A stretch of 64,000 bases of DNA from Tolypeutes matacus. Taxonomy: Eukaryota; Chordata; Mammalia; Cingulata; Chlamyphoridae. This document shows positions 10,620-23,169 of the stretch, piece by piece (positions within the stretch are counted from its first letter, which is position 1; each line of letters opens with the position of its first letter). The notes beneath the pieces were generated by a model that saw only the letters and a program-made list of their open reading frames with translations, searched no databases and was not told where the DNA came from. The position numbers were made by a program, and so were the translations under genes. The stretch lies in contig JAKSZT010000122.1 in NCBI GenBank assembly GCA_026826555.1, forward strand, positions 1 to 64,000, given 5' to 3'.

Positions 10620-12983
10620 GAGAGCAATAACATTGAATGTTAATGGAATAAACTCACCAGTCAAGAGATACAAATTGGCAGAATGGATAAGGAAATATCA
10701 TGCACCTTAGATGAAGGGATTCAAGGAGGCTGAAAGTGAATGGATGAAAAACAATCTTAAAAGAAAACAATAACCAAAATAGGACAAGAGAAGCTATATT
10801 AATATCACACAAAAGAGATTTTTAAATGCAAAAATACTGTAAGAGACAAAGATGGACACTGTATATTAGTAAAAGGGGTAATCTTTGAGAAGAAAAAACA
10901 ACCATAAACATTTATGTACCTAACAAGAGCATCTATAAACACATGATGAAAACACTGGAAAAAACAAGTGGAGAAATAGATGTCTCTACAATTATACTGG
11001 GGGAATTTAACATGTCCTTTTCATAATTAGACAGAACATCTCCACAGAGAATCAATAAAGATACAAAGACACTGAATAATACATTAGAAGTTTTGTACCT
11101 AATAGACATATACAGCACACTATACCCAAGTACAGCAGGATATACTTTCTTCTTGAGTCCACAAAAATTATTCTCCAAGATAAACCAAATGCCGGACCAT
11201 AGAAAAATTCTTAATGAATTCAGAAAGGTTGAAATTATACAAAGTCATTTCTCTGACCACATGGAATGAAGCTGGAAATCAGTAAAGGCCAGAGTAACAG
11301 ATTAGGCACAAAGATAAGGAAGTTAAACAACACACTCTTAGACAAAAAGTGGGTCAAGGAAGAAATCTCAAAAGAAATCAGTAGCTATGGTGAAATGAAT
11401 TAAAATGACAAAACAGCATACTAAAACCTATGTGATGTAGTAAAAAATGTGCTGAGAGTGAAATTCATAGCATTGAATGCATATATCAAAAAAGAAGAAA
11501 TAGCTAAAATTGAAGACCTAACTACACACTGGAGGAATCAGGAAAAAAACAACAATCCAATCCCAAAGGAAATAGAAAGAAGGAAATAACATAGATTAGA
11601 CAATAACTAAATGAAATAGAAAATGATAAAGCCCTAGAAAAAATAAAGAAAATTAAAGCTGGTTCTTTGAGTAGATCAATAAAACTGAAAAAATCCGTAA
11701 AGAAGACTGAAAAAGAAAAAAAGAGAGAAGATGCAAATACATAAATTAAGAAATGAGATATATAATATCACCACTGAGCCCACAGAAATAAAGAGTATCA
11801 TAAGAGTATTCTTTGAAAAAATTATATGCTATCAAGAAGGATAATATAGAGGAAATGGACAGATTCTTAGAAACACACATGCAGACTACATTGATGAAAG
11901 AAGAATTTGATGATTTCAACAGACTGGACACAAATAATGAGATAGACTTAGTCATCAAAGCCACCCAACAAAGAAGAGTCCAGGAGAAGATAGCTTCACA
12001 GGTGAGTTCTACCAAACATTCCAGAAAACCTAACACTAATCCTGCTTAATCTCTTCCAAAAAATAAAAGTAAAAAGAACAATGCGTAACACATTCTATGA
12101 TGCCAACATTACCCTAATACAAAAACCAAACAAAGGAAAACTATAGACTAATCTCTGCAATGAACCTGGTGATAATCATATTCAACAACACATCAAATGA
12201 GTTATACACCATGAAAAAGTGGGTTTCTTCCTGGGTATGCAAAGATGGTTCAACATAAGAAAATCAATGTAATACACCACATAAATAAGTAAAAAAAAAC
12301 AAATCACATGATCATCTCTATAGATGCAGAAAAAGCATTTGACAAAATACAGCACCCTTTCCTGTGGAAAAAAAAAAAAAAAACTACAAAAGATAGGAAT
12401 AGAAGGAATCACTCTGAACAAAAAATAAAAGTCATATACGAAAAACCCACAGTTAACATCATACAAAATGGTGAAATCCTAAAAAGTTTTCCTTTAAGAT
12501 CGGGAACAAGACAAGGATGCTCATTGTCACTGCTCCTACTTACCACTCTTAGAAGTACCTGCTCAAGCACTGAGGCAAGAAAAATATATGAAAGACATTC
12601 AAATGGGAAAGGAAGAAGTTAAAACTTCACTACTTTCAGATGACATGATCCTATACATAGAAACCCCTGAGAAATCTACAACAAAGCTTTTAGGATTTAA
12701 AATGAGTGCAGTAAAGTTGCAAGTTGTAAGAGCAATGCACATAAATCAGTAGCATTTCTGTACACAAATAGCAAACAATCTGAGGAAGAAATCAAGAACA
12801 AAAATACCATTTACAATATACAAAAATAATCAAATACCTAGGAATAAATTTAACTAATGATGTAAATGACTTACACACAGAAAATTACACAGCATTGTTA
12901 AAGGAAATCAAAGAAGACATAAATAAATGGAGGAATATTCCATGTTCATGGATAAGAAGACTAAATATCATTAAGATATCTAC
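10620..12983 (+). pseudogene. L1 ORF2 remnant, endonuclease to RT (right L1)
   Basis: Starts near 'aacattgaatgttaatggaat', the opening of the endonuclease domain, and runs through reverse transcriptase. Motifs seen include [17 protein letters not shown] (12308 onward) and, at 12633-12644, LSDD where L1 normally has FADD, so the first two residues of the catalytic box are changed. Many frame breaks. The LTR at 12984 interrupts it, and ORF2 resumes at 13595. Confidence 0.8.
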
Positions 12984-13594
12984 TGTATTAGTCAGTCAAA
13001 TGGGTGCTGATGCAAAATACCATAAATCAGTTGGCCTTTATACAGGGTTTTTATTTGGGGTAGAAGTCCACAGTTACCAGACCATAAAGTGTAAGTTTCT
13101 TCCCTCACCAAAGTCCATTGCCATGTTTTGGAGCAAGACAGCTGGCTATGTTTGCCAGGGTTCAGGCTTCTTGGGGCCCTCTCTTCCTGGGGCTCCATTT
13201 CTCTCTGGGCTCAACTCCTCTGTTTCCTCCACAAGGTCAGCTGTAGACTATGAGGATCTCTAGGCTTTGCATCTCTCCACAAGGCCAGCTGTAGATTCTC
13301 AAGCAAATGGCTCATGTCTTTTCCCAGGGCCTTCAATCCTTCCTCATGACCAAGAACTCTTAATTCCCAGGGCTCCAGCTCAAGACTCCAATATCAGAAC
13401 TACTCCAAATCTGCCCTTTGCCATGGCTTTTGTATTTGATTTCACACCCACCAAGGGGTGGGGTTCAATGCCCTTCTGATGTGGCCTAGTCAATGCCCTA
13501 ATAATAACTTAATCATGCAAGATTAACAGAGCATTTTTCAAGCATATTCCTATATCTATTTTTGGAATTCATAACTATATCAAACTGCTCTACA
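12984..13594 (-). mobile_element. Solo LTR of the ERVL-like family, inside L1 ORF2
   Basis: Plus-strand text starts TGTATTAGTCAGTCAAA and ends near AAACTGCTCTACA, the inverse of a TGTAG...AATACA LTR. It shares many blocks with LTRs at 21304, 40612 and 59042. A segment around 'ccacaaggtcagctgtagac' is duplicated within it (about 13228-13305), as in the LTR at 40612 but not in that at 21304, which marks a subfamily. The flanking L1 is continuous across it. No clean target duplication is visible. Confidence 0.8.
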
Positions 13595-14970
13595 CCTTCC
13601 CTAACTAATCTATAGATTTTATGCCATTCCAATAAAAATCAATACAACATTTTTTACTGCATTGGAAAAACTAACTATGAAATTTATTTGGAAGGAAAAT
13701 AGGCACTGAATATCCAAAGACAAATTGATAAAGAAAAATTAAATTAGAGGAATCACACTACCAGACTTTAAAACATACTACAAAGCTACAGTTGTTAAAA
13801 TTCCATGGTATTGGCACAACGATAGACATACTGACCAGTGGAACCTAACTGAGAGTTCTGATAAAGATACTCACATATACAGTCATCTAATATTTGACAA
13901 GGCCTTGAAGCCCACTCAACTGGGAGAGAATGGCCTCTTCAACAAATGGTGCTTGGAGAACTGGATATCCATATTCTAAAGAATGAGAGAGGAACACTAT
14001 ATTACACCCTATACAAAAATCAACTCATGATGGATCAAAGATCTAATCATAAGAGCCAAGGCCATAAAGACCTTGGAAGACATTATAGGGAAGCATCTAC
14101 AGGACCTTGTAATAGGAAATTACTTCATGAACTTCACACCCAAAGCATGAAAAGTGAAAGAAAAATAGATAAATGGAACCTCTTCAAAATTAAAACCTTT
14201 TGCACCCCAAAAGAGTTTGTCAAGAAAATGAAAAGACAACCTACCTAATGGTAGAATATATTTGGTAACCATATATGAGATAGGACCCTAATATTGAGCA
14301 TATATAAAGAAATCCTATTTCTCAAAAATACAAAGACTAATAACCCATTAAAAATATGGCAAGTGATTTAAACAGACACTTCTTCAAAGAAGAAATACAA
14401 ATGTCTAAAAAAGCACATGAAAAGATGCTCAACATCACTAGCTACTAGGAAAATGCAAATCAAAACTATGAGATAACATCTTACACCCATTAGCCTGGTG
14501 GCCATTAAAAAAACTGAGAGCTAAAAGTTTTAGAGAGGATGTGGAGGAATGGGAAACCTCATCCAGTGCTAGTGGGAATGTAGAATGGTCCACCCATTGT
14601 GAGTACACTTTTGCAATTCCTCAAAAGACAAACTATAGATCTGCCATGTTACCCAAAATTCCACTGCTTGGTATATAACCAGAAGAACTGAAAGTAAGAA
14701 TGGGAACAGATATATGCACAACAAAGTTGATAGATGCATTATTCACTATTCCCAAAAGTTAGAATCAACCCAAATGTCCATCAGCAGATGAATGGATAAA
14801 CAAAATGTGGTATATACATATAATGGAATATTACTCAGCTGTAAGAAGGAATGCAGTACTTACACAGATTATAATATGGATGAATCTTGAGGACCTTATT
14901 TTGAGTGGAGCAAGCCAGGCATTGAATTACAAATATTACATGATCTCTTTGATATGAATTAAGCAAATTG
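13595..14970 (+). pseudogene. L1 ORF2 C-terminal part (right L1)
   Basis: ORF2 resumes directly after the LTR and proceeds through the conserved 3' text: the 'ggtattggcacaa' region, the 100-codon open run at 13946-14248, and the Cys-rich-region equivalent, to about 14970. It ends near the 'gaatattactcagctgtaag' stretch that precedes the L1 3'UTR. Confidence 0.75.
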
Positions 14971-14979
14971 AGCTAACTC

Positions 14980-15960
14980 AGAGAGCTAGAATCTCAAAGA
15001 TAGGTTTACAGGAAATAGGAAGGGAGAAGAATATTGTGAGCCAACATCCATACAGGTGAAATCTATGATAAAGTAGAAGTAAGTAGTTGTGTAGTGAAGA
15101 AATATGACAGGGGTTAAGGATATGATTGGGTTGGGAGATGCAAGCTTGACAGGGGAGTAGAGTGGGGAGGATAGATTGGATGGTCCTTGGAACGGGGGGG
15201 AGATTGGGGGAGGGAGTTGGTGAACACTGGGGATTGGTGGGTATATGGGTGAAACTGAAATGTTGAGAAAACTTTTATGGCAATATGACAAGGAAGGGTA
15301 ACTGGTTTAGGGCATTGAATGGGGAGGCACTTGGGGCAGGATGCACCTGGGACATTCCTCTAAAGGATGTGCAAGTGATCATTTTGTCATAGTGTGCTGT
15401 ATCACCGTGGGGAGACCCACATAATGAATGGGAAGGAGTTGGACTCCCATGCTGAGAAGGCCTGATATGTTCTCAAACAGAGGGGAGGGTATCTCTCAAG
15501 ATCATTAGCAGTTCCTAATGGGGGAGGACAGTCTAGTGTGCCCACCCCTCAACATTGTTGCAAGTATCTCTGAAACTTGTCCTTCAAGGAGTGAAGCCTG
15601 GTGACCACCATGGGCCTGGAGGGGAGTGAGAGTGAGGAATATAAGAGATTAAAGGGGGGGTATTGGGCTGCAATGAAAGTGTTCTGCATGATCGTGCAAT
15701 GATGGATACAGGCAGCATTAAATTTCATCAAAAAATTATAAAAGTGTATGGTCTAAAATGTAAACCATAATGTAAGACATTGACAATTGATGGTAACTAT
15801 GTTTCAATATTTATACATCAGTTGTAACAAATAAACCATCCACGTGTAAAAATATTTTTAATAGGAAGTGGAAATGTTGGAGGATGATGGGTATATGGGA
15901 ATCCCGTATATACTGTATGTAGCTTTACTGTTACCTAAAACTCCTTTGAAGACAATATAC
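14980..15960 (+). mobile_element. L1 3'UTR, unit A
   Basis: First half of an unusually long L1 3'UTR. It is G-rich around 15130-15240 and ends with a segment carrying 'atcagttgtaac' and 'atatgggaatccc', then 'aactcctttgaag'. Unit B (16250-17870) ends with equivalent text in the same order, so the two are paralogous. The same unit A is present on the minus strand at 28215-29060 and 62940-63830. Confidence 0.7.
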
Positions 15961-16250
15961 AAACAAGAAAGTAAGACATTGGAGAAGAAATAGAAGAAAA
16001 TGCCACTGTACATACAGGGCAACTGATATTACAGTGATGAAAGGGAAAACATAAAAATTTTTATTTTATTTTGTTTTGATTTTTTAAATATTTTCCATTT
16101 TTCAAATACCCCAATTTTTTTAAACTTTGTTTTACTTAGAGTTTTTCTAAATTATATGTATTTTAATTCATATGTTTAAACCTGTCACTATCATATTTTC
16201 TTATTAATCAAGTTTGGCAATATTCTTGACTTCATTTTTTATGAAGTTTT
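15960..16250 (+). mobile_element. AT-rich linker between L1 3'UTR units
   Basis: T- and A-rich spacer with no coding sequence. A similar low-complexity spacer separates units A and B at 28045-28210 and 62700-62935, so it belongs to the L1. Confidence 0.6.
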
Positions 16251-17880
16251 GGAACACAGAAGGGTTAAAACTATGGTAGGGTAGAATCAGTGGTGGTGGG
16301 GTATCAGTGATGGGGGATACATGGGAGGAAGCTCACCTGGACATACATATAAGGTCTATAAATGTGTTCAACTGTTCATGGTGCATTGCTGGTGGGTAGA
16401 GAATCACACAACAACTGAAAGATTATTGAATTCCCATCCTGGGGAGCTCTGCCACATTCTCTAATGGAGCAGCAAAAATGCCCCAAGTACAGGGGCAATG
16501 ACTAGTGAAGAAAGATGGTCAATTGATGGACCCCTGATATTGATGACTATGCTTATGAACCTTTTGCTCTTGAATTTGCAACTTAGCCTAGTGTTGGATA
16601 GTGCCCGAGGGTTGCCTCCTGAATGCCCCTTTGTTGCTCAGATGTGGTCTTTCTCTGGGCCAGGCTCAGCATATATATGTATTACATTACTCTCAGTGAG
16701 GGATATGAGTACTGGAGATGGGCCTCCCTGACACTACCAAGCACTGGCTGGTGATACAACTGGAATAAGACCTTGATAAAAGGGGGGAACAGTAATGACA
16801 CATGAATGTATATGGCTGGGAGACTTCAGAGTGAGTCAGGAGTTCCTCAGAGGGGTGGTGCTTGTGCACATCTCAGCAGGAACTCATAGACAGCCAAGCT
16901 AAATACTATTCCAAATAGTGGGGCTTCTGAGGATTCTGGGGACACTCAGGTCTTATAGTCATGGTGGATAGCTCCAGAGTTTGGTTCCTTGTCAGTGGGC
17001 GCAATTTTGGAGTGTGTGCTCCTAAGTGTTACAGACTTGGTCTCACATGTAACTTCTCTGTGCATGCTTCTGCTGTCCCTTTTATTTGAGCCTATATAGT
17101 TTGTGCTGGAGGTGGTAGATGTACATCCAGAAGCCTTTGGTCTCTGGGCTGTACAGGTGTCAGCTGGGCCCAGGGCTTCAGTGTAGTTGCTGCATCTACT
17201 CTCCAGTTCATTGGGCTCATCCAAGACAGTTGACAGGGAGTTAAGGATGGACGGCCACCAAACAAAAGAGCCACAATTGTCTGCAAATTTGAGTGGAAGA
17301 GTCCCATCCATCAGCCAAATGAGATCAGAGACCCCTCTCAATCTGGGATGGGGTGGATATCAACATGCCAGATACCTTGGGATTGGGGGATAAAATATGG
17401 ACTGCAGTAGAATTGCTGGTATTCTACAATAGATTTGTGATTCTAACAATAGAGGAAATTATATCATTGGTGCGAAGACAGTGTCCACTGGATGTGTTAT
17501 AGACAGTGATAGGGACAGAGGGGTGTAGTATGGGGACATTTTTGGGACTTGGAGTTGACCTGAGTGATGTTGCAGAGGCAGATGCAGGCCATTATATATC
17601 TTGCCATAGGCTAAGGTATTGAGTGAGAGAGTGTAAATTACAATGTTGACTATGGTCCATGTTTAGTGGCAGTGCTCCAGGATGTGTTCATTGATTGTGA
17701 TGAATGTAACATACTGATGAAAGAAGTTGTTAATGTAGGACAGAATGGTAGGTGTGGGGAGTAGGACATATGGGAATCCCTGATGTTTTTTGTGTAACAT
17801 CTTATATAATCTAAGTATCTTTTAATAATAAATAAAAGTACATTAATAAAATAATAGAGATAAGAAATGAAAAGCCTGTG
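16250..17880 (+). mobile_element. L1 3'UTR, unit B, to the L1 3' end
   Basis: Runs to the terminal 'taatctaagtatctttta' and an A-rich end near 17855-17880. The same unit appears alone or truncated many times here (for example 24220-24860 minus, 41277-41860 plus, 48800-49290 plus). Most short L1 pieces in the window are the 3' end of unit B, as expected for 5'-truncated insertions. Confidence 0.75.
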
Positions 17881-18519
17881 AATTTAATAATTAAAAGATA
17901 ATTAGCTATATAAAAAATAGGGGAAACTGACATAATAAGATTCTTACGGTTTATAATATTCTGATTATTGCAATAAGCTTGAATCTTGTGAAATATTTTA
18001 AAGGGAAGAGGTAAAAATTAATTTTATTTTATGGATGAATGTTTTTTAGGAAATATTTTGTCATATATTCCAATATATCCAACATCCTGTTTTTTAAAAT
18101 TAATTTAAATGTGACTCTGCTCACTCTTATAAGATAAAACATCCAAATCGAATAAATGTGCATACCACACACACAAAAAAGCTATTGAGATATTCAAGGT
18201 GAGTGATGGTGCACTTTTTTAGCAGGGGCAGAAATGACTCAGGTGATGAGAAGTGGCCCAATTGTGGATATATCTCAAAGGTAGCCTATTAAGTGAGTAG
18301 AGGAAAAAGAAGGAGAAAACATCTCCTCTGAGAGTTTGGCATGCATTATTGGAGAATAGTGCTCTTAGCTGTCAGGGTTCAGAAGAGACACATTTTTCTT
18401 CTGCCTCAAATATTTGGCAGATCCAGCCATGTGGCTACAATCTGACTGGAGTTTACCTGAGCTATGTAGGAGAGTACATAAGCAGTCAGTGAGTGCTACT
18501 GGACACTGACAAGGGAATC
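17881..18519. other. Unrecognised intergenic DNA
   Basis: AT-rich with no open frame of interest and no repeat I can name. Confidence 0.5.
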
Positions 18520-18970
18520 TGTGATGGTTAGTCTCCATTTGACATTGAAGACCCTTTCCATTTCTCCTCCTGGACTTTGAGGGACCCTCCCCAGACATCA
18601 TCTTTTCCATTCCCTTGTCTTTGGGCTTAATGTTGAATTTGGCCCATAAGAAGCACTAGAAGATCAGAGGGAAGAGGAAAAAGGTCTGAATATTTATACT
18701 CCTGCCCTCACAAAGCTAGATTTAGAGAGTGGCTGATTTCTTCCAGTCAGTACCAATGCCTCTGCAGGCAGCCCCTTTCCTGTGGACTCAGCATTCTCCT
18801 AGCCCTGTCCATAAAACTCTCTTCCCTGCCCTTTTGGCTCACTGCTGCTAGCCACTGTATGCTTCCCTCTCACTTGTTGCATCACTTACCTTGTCCATAT
18901 TTCTGCATTAATTCCCTGATTAAACTTTTATGTGGGTGCTCTATTTCCTGCTGAAAACCTGACTAACACA
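18520..18970 (+). mobile_element. Probable decayed solo LTR, ERVL-type
   Basis: About 450 bp from TGTGATGGTTAG to CCTGACTAACACA. Both termini resemble ERVL LTR ends, and the interior is CT-rich toward the 3' side, as in many such LTRs. The five-base flanks (GAATC, AAATA) do not match and no internal region adjoins, so the call rests on the termini. Confidence 0.45.
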
Positions 18971-19835
18971 AAATAGCAAGGAGCAGGTTCTAATATTGCC
19001 AGACTGCACAGCCCTCTACCGGTTATATATGCCCTAGTACAAAATTTAACCACATTGTTTATGCAAGTTAAGTAGGACAAAAAGAAGAGCTCAGAAGAGA
19101 AATACAAAGGTTCTCATTTCACTTGTGTTATTGCTCCAGTTTCTTTCTGTTTCCTGTGTCTTTGATCTTTAGCATGGCAAATAAGCACAAAAGCATCAGG
19201 GTCTTGCTTGCTATCAGGAAAACAAGATGTGCCTTGAACTCTTGATGGTATACATTTTTTGACAAATTAGACAAATGTCAAAATGGCATAGCACTTACCT
19301 ACCAACAAAGGAACAAAGGAAATTCCAAGACAAAGGGTGTTCCGATTTGCCAAACTCATGTCATTGAATGAATAAGACAATCTGAGAGCATATACTATAT
19401 CTGACTCTCAGATAGCAGCACTGGAGGCCATCCAAACAAAGTCTACCTGAGGGCTATCATAATGTTTAACTACAAAATAGAACATAGGCTGTGCTGAAAA
19501 TAAAAGTTACTTCAATTGCTCTTCCCTGATAACAGAGGCCTAGACACATTCAGAGAGTCAATTGTTGTGTTTGATCTATTGGTGAATATTTCTTCCAGAT
19601 TTTGGTTCCTTATGCTTGTTTACAGCTCAGATGAAACTATGTATGATGCTCTCCAGGTTTATTGTAAATCACATCTACTGCATCACAAATACTGAAATTA
19701 ACAGTTTTAAGTTGTAAAGTATTTATCAGCTATCAAGTATGAAAAATTGCCATGCAAGTAGATGAGACTTTAAAAAAAGATTTCCATCCATCAGAACCAT
19801 GACTTAGGGCCCTGCATGAAGAAATGTTTTTTTTT
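18971..19835. other. Unrecognised intergenic DNA
   Basis: No gene-like or repeat-like structure that I can identify. Confidence 0.5.
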
Positions 19836-20712
19836 TTTGTTTTTCCTTTCTATTGATTTTATTTTTTATTAGAGAAGTCTTGGGTTTAGATAATAATCAT
19901 ACATAAAATACAGAATTCTCATATATTACCTTTATATTAACACCTTCCCTTGGTGTGACACATTTGTTACAATTGATGAGAGCATGTTTTTACAATCATA
20001 CTAACTATGTACTATGTATCATAGTGAACTATGAGAGTAACTATCGTACTAGTCCATGTTTTAACTTAGGGTTCACTGTGTTTATATCCATGGATTTTTC
20101 ATTTATTACTATATAAACAACCTAAAATATGCCCCTTTTAACCACATTCAAATATAAAATTCAATGCTCTTAATTATACTCACAATGTTGTGCTATCATC
20201 ACCATCATCCATTAACAAAATTTTCCATCNNNNNNNNNNNNNNNNNNNNNNNNNNNNNNNNNNNNNNNNNNNNNNNNNNNNNNNNNNNNNNNNNNNNNNN
20301 NNNNNNNNNNNNNNNNNNNNNNNNNNNNNNNNNNNNNNNNNNNNNNNNNNNNNNNNNNNNNNNNNNNNNNNNNNNNNNNNNNNNNNNNNNNNNNNNNNNN
20401 NNNNNNNNNNNNNNNNNNNNNNNNNNNNNNNNNNNNNNNNNNNNNNNNNNNNNNNNNNNNNNNNNNNNNNNNNNNNNNNNNNNNNNNNNNNNNNNNNNNN
20501 NNNNNNNNNNNNNNNNNNNNNNNNNNNNNNNNNNNNNNNNNNNNNNNNNNNNNNNNNNNNNNNNNNNNNNNNNNNNNNNNNNNNNNNNNNNNNNNNNNNN
20601 NNNNNNNNNNNNNNNNNNNNNNNNNNNNNTCCCAAACAGAAATTCTGTATATTTTAAGCCTTTACTACCTAATCCCTACCCCCAACTCAAGACCCATGCA
20701 TTCTAGTTGTGG
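19836..20712 (-). mobile_element. L1 3' end, minus strand, interrupted by assembly gap
   Basis: Antisense L1 3'UTR of an older type. It starts with T-rich DNA (inverse poly-A) and continues with text akin to the 'gtgtgacacatttgttacaattgatg' motif of L1 3' ends. It runs into the gap at 20230 and briefly continues after 20629. Confidence 0.65.
20230..20629. other. Assembly gap (400 N)
   Basis: Exactly 400 undetermined bases, a gap whose true size may differ. Apparent open frames across it are artefacts. Confidence 1.
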
Positions 20713-21298
20713 ATTAGGACAGTGCCATCTATTGGTCACACCCCAACCTCACTGGCTTTAGTCATAAGTCATCAGACTTTCAGTCAGTTATTCCACATTT
20801 TATTAAGCTAGCTGGTCCCGGCAATGAATTCACCAATGAATTCTGTAAAAATGAGTTAATTGAGTTCATTCAATCCAGACCTAAAGTCACCTTTTCTCTA
20901 AAATCTGCCTCATGGTTGGAAGGGGTATTGTGTGGAATACCTTGGTGATAGATACATCATCCTATAATACATAAATGGTGGTGTTGACAGACGTTCTGTG
21001 ACAGAAAAAAAACACATTTGTGACTAAAATATGTCTGTCTCTGTGAGAATGAAGTGCTACTACTTTTTTTGATAGAGATCTAATTAAATCTAATTACAAC
21101 CAGGTAATTGGCAGGTTTCCCTAAGAAACAATGCAATATAAGGGGCTCATTGTTGATTTCCACTCCTGGCAATTTTGGCACAGAGTCAAGGCTGTAAGAG
21201 ATCAGCCTTTGTATATGCAAGAACATATTTCAGAGCCTATGCATAGTCTAAATTCTTGTTTCTATGTCCATTTTGGACATGGGCCCTTTGAGAAAACA
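20713..21298. other. Unrecognised; possible old ERV pol remnant
   Basis: A short stretch near 20920-21010 (around 'gtgtggaatac') resembles antisense ERVL integrase text seen at 31735-31810, but the similarity is short. I cannot assign the rest. Confidence 0.25.
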
Positions 21299-21303
21299 CT
21301 AGG

Positions 21304-21871
21304 TGTATTAGTCAGCCAAAGGGGTGCTGATGCAAAATACCAGAAATCTGTTAGCTTTTATAAAGGGTATTTATTTGGGGTGGGATAGAAGCTTACATTT
21401 ATCAGGGCAATAAAGCATATGATACTTCCCTCACCAAAGTCTGTTGCCATGTGTTGGAGCCAAATGGCTGCCAATGCCTGCCAAGGGTTCAGAATTCCTG
21501 GGTTTCTCTCTCCCTGGTGTTTGTTTCTTCCCAGGCTCAACTGCTCTGCTATCTCCACAAGGCCAGCTGTAGACTGCCATGTGAATGACTCATCTCTTTT
21601 CCTGGGGCCTGTGCTATATCTAATCAAGACTTCTCTCTTCTCCTTTGTGTCCTTACTTCCCAGCTCCAGCTTTAAAACTCCAACTCCCTTCTCTATTGCA
21701 CATATTTTTCTGTTAGTCCTCATCCATCAAAGGGGGCAAGTACTCAACATCATACTGACATGGACCAATCAAAGTCCTGACATAATTTAATCATGCCCAG
21801 GGAGAGACCAATTTACAAACATAATCCAATATCTATTTTTTGGAATTCATAAACAATGCCAAACTGCCACA
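21304..21871 (-). mobile_element. Solo LTR of the ERVL-like family
   Basis: 568 bp from TGTATTAGTCAGCCAAAG to AAACTGCCACA. Flanks CTAGG (21299-21303) and CAAGG (21872-21876) match at 4 of 5 bases. It has a single copy of the 'ccacaaggccagctgtagac' segment that is doubled in the LTRs at 12984 and 40612. The 123-codon open run inside is a chance frame in an LTR. Confidence 0.8.
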
Positions 21872-21876
21872 CAAGG

Positions 21877-22220
21877 GTATCTGGGAAAAGAAGTGAACTA
21901 TTATCAAAAGGATGAGTCATCATGACAAAGTTATCATTTAAGCCTCTGCCATAATGGATAACCTCTGATGGATATTTACAAGAGATAGGAATATCATCAC
22001 ACTGCCCATTGCAGACCTCCTTGCCACCCATCTTCTAATGATGCCCTTTTCAAACTTTGGTCAATTCAGGTTAGATACATGCCTTGGACCATCTCTACTT
22101 TCACATCCCAAAGAACTAATTTTCACACCTGCAGACTGAGGAGGTAGTGAAGCAGCCATTCATTTCTGGCTAGTGTGAGCCTCCCATGGAGCTCCATCTG
22201 AAAGTCAAGACATGATTGAT
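21877..22220. other. Unrecognised, possibly decayed ERV
   Basis: Follows the solo LTR. The composition is less AT-rich than the surroundings and resembles antisense retroviral pol in texture, but I found no firm motif. Confidence 0.2.
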
Positions 22221-22224
22221 TTTT

Positions 22225-22420
22225 TTCTTATAATTTGTAAATGAATTTTAAAAAGATACTTAGATTACATAAATGTTACATAAAAATTGTAGAGGTTTCC
22301 CATATGCCCCATCCCATCTCCCTCTCACACTTTCCCACAATAACAGCCTCCTTCATTAGTGTGGTACCTTTTTTACAATTGATGAACACATACTGAAGGA
22401 CTGCAACTTATAACTTAACT
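22225..22420 (-). mobile_element. 5'-truncated L1 3' end
   Basis: Antisense unit B terminus: 'aaaaagatacttagattac', then 'cccatatgccccatccc' and 'acaattgatgaacacatac'. A short L1 insertion. Confidence 0.75.
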
Positions 22421-23169
22421 GGTCACTGAGGATTTCACAAAAGGCCATGAGTGTGGTTTGAGAGAGTGGCGGTGAAGCAGGAGAAGCAGATACCACAGGA
22501 GTCTGAGACCCCTGCTCACACAATTTACTTATGTCTTCCAGACCACTCAAATCCAGATCCATGCATGTAGAGTGACCTTAGACATTATCACTCAATCATG
22601 GACACATATGAGCATGAATAATACATTAAAATAATTAAAGTAAAATTTTTTTGAAATATTTATTTATTAACCCTCTATTAATTTTTCTGATATTGGAACA
22701 CTTGTAATATAATTTAGTTTAAAGAAACTATTTTCAAAATTAAAAATCTCTCTAAAAATAACACTAACATATTTAAATGCATTAAAGCAAATAGAAATAC
22801 TTCTCTATATTGATTACCTTAACCAGAAAGTGAAATATATGGTACATGGTATATATTGATATTCCTTATTCAGTTTCTTAGCTATATCTCTTTATAACAC
22901 TAACATATTGGTATATTCTCAAGATGTATTATCATAATGTGGTCTTACTACTTTTAATTTCTCATGGAATTTCAATCTTTCATAATTAATTAATTTGAAA
23001 TTATTGACACCGTCAAATGATAAGCACATGATCATGATAATCACAGAACAAATTCTACTAAATGGATGATATTTTCTAGACATTTTTTTGTAATTGAAAC
23101 ATAAATATTTTGTCACAAATATTCTTACAAGTTCTGTCTTTTTGTCTTTATCCAATCATCTTTCATCAT
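22421..23169. other. Unrecognised AT-rich DNA
   Basis: About 750 bp with no identifiable element or coding potential. Confidence 0.45.

Larger units (their letters stand above)
8366..12983 (+). mobile_element. Near full-length L1, 5' portion (right L1)
   Basis: Plus-strand L1 with 5'UTR (to about 9470), ORF1 and the first two thirds of ORF2. It is split at 12983/12984 by a solo LTR and continues at 13595 to about 17880. It lies head to head with the left L1. Frameshifts and stops throughout show it is inactive. Confidence 0.8.

Noticed and set aside
2100..11910. Recent segmental palindrome
   Set aside because: Sampled segments of the two arms differ at roughly one base in five, so two old L1 insertions explain it better.
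12984..13594. Exact TSD for the solo LTR in L1 ORF2
   Set aside because: TCTAC precedes it (12979-12983), and TCTAC also occurs at 13589-13593, but that would place the LTR end inside its usual terminus. Left undecided.
20164..20706. Open frames of 150-180 codons across the N run
   Set aside because: They consist almost wholly of undetermined bases in the assembly gap; no coding evidence.
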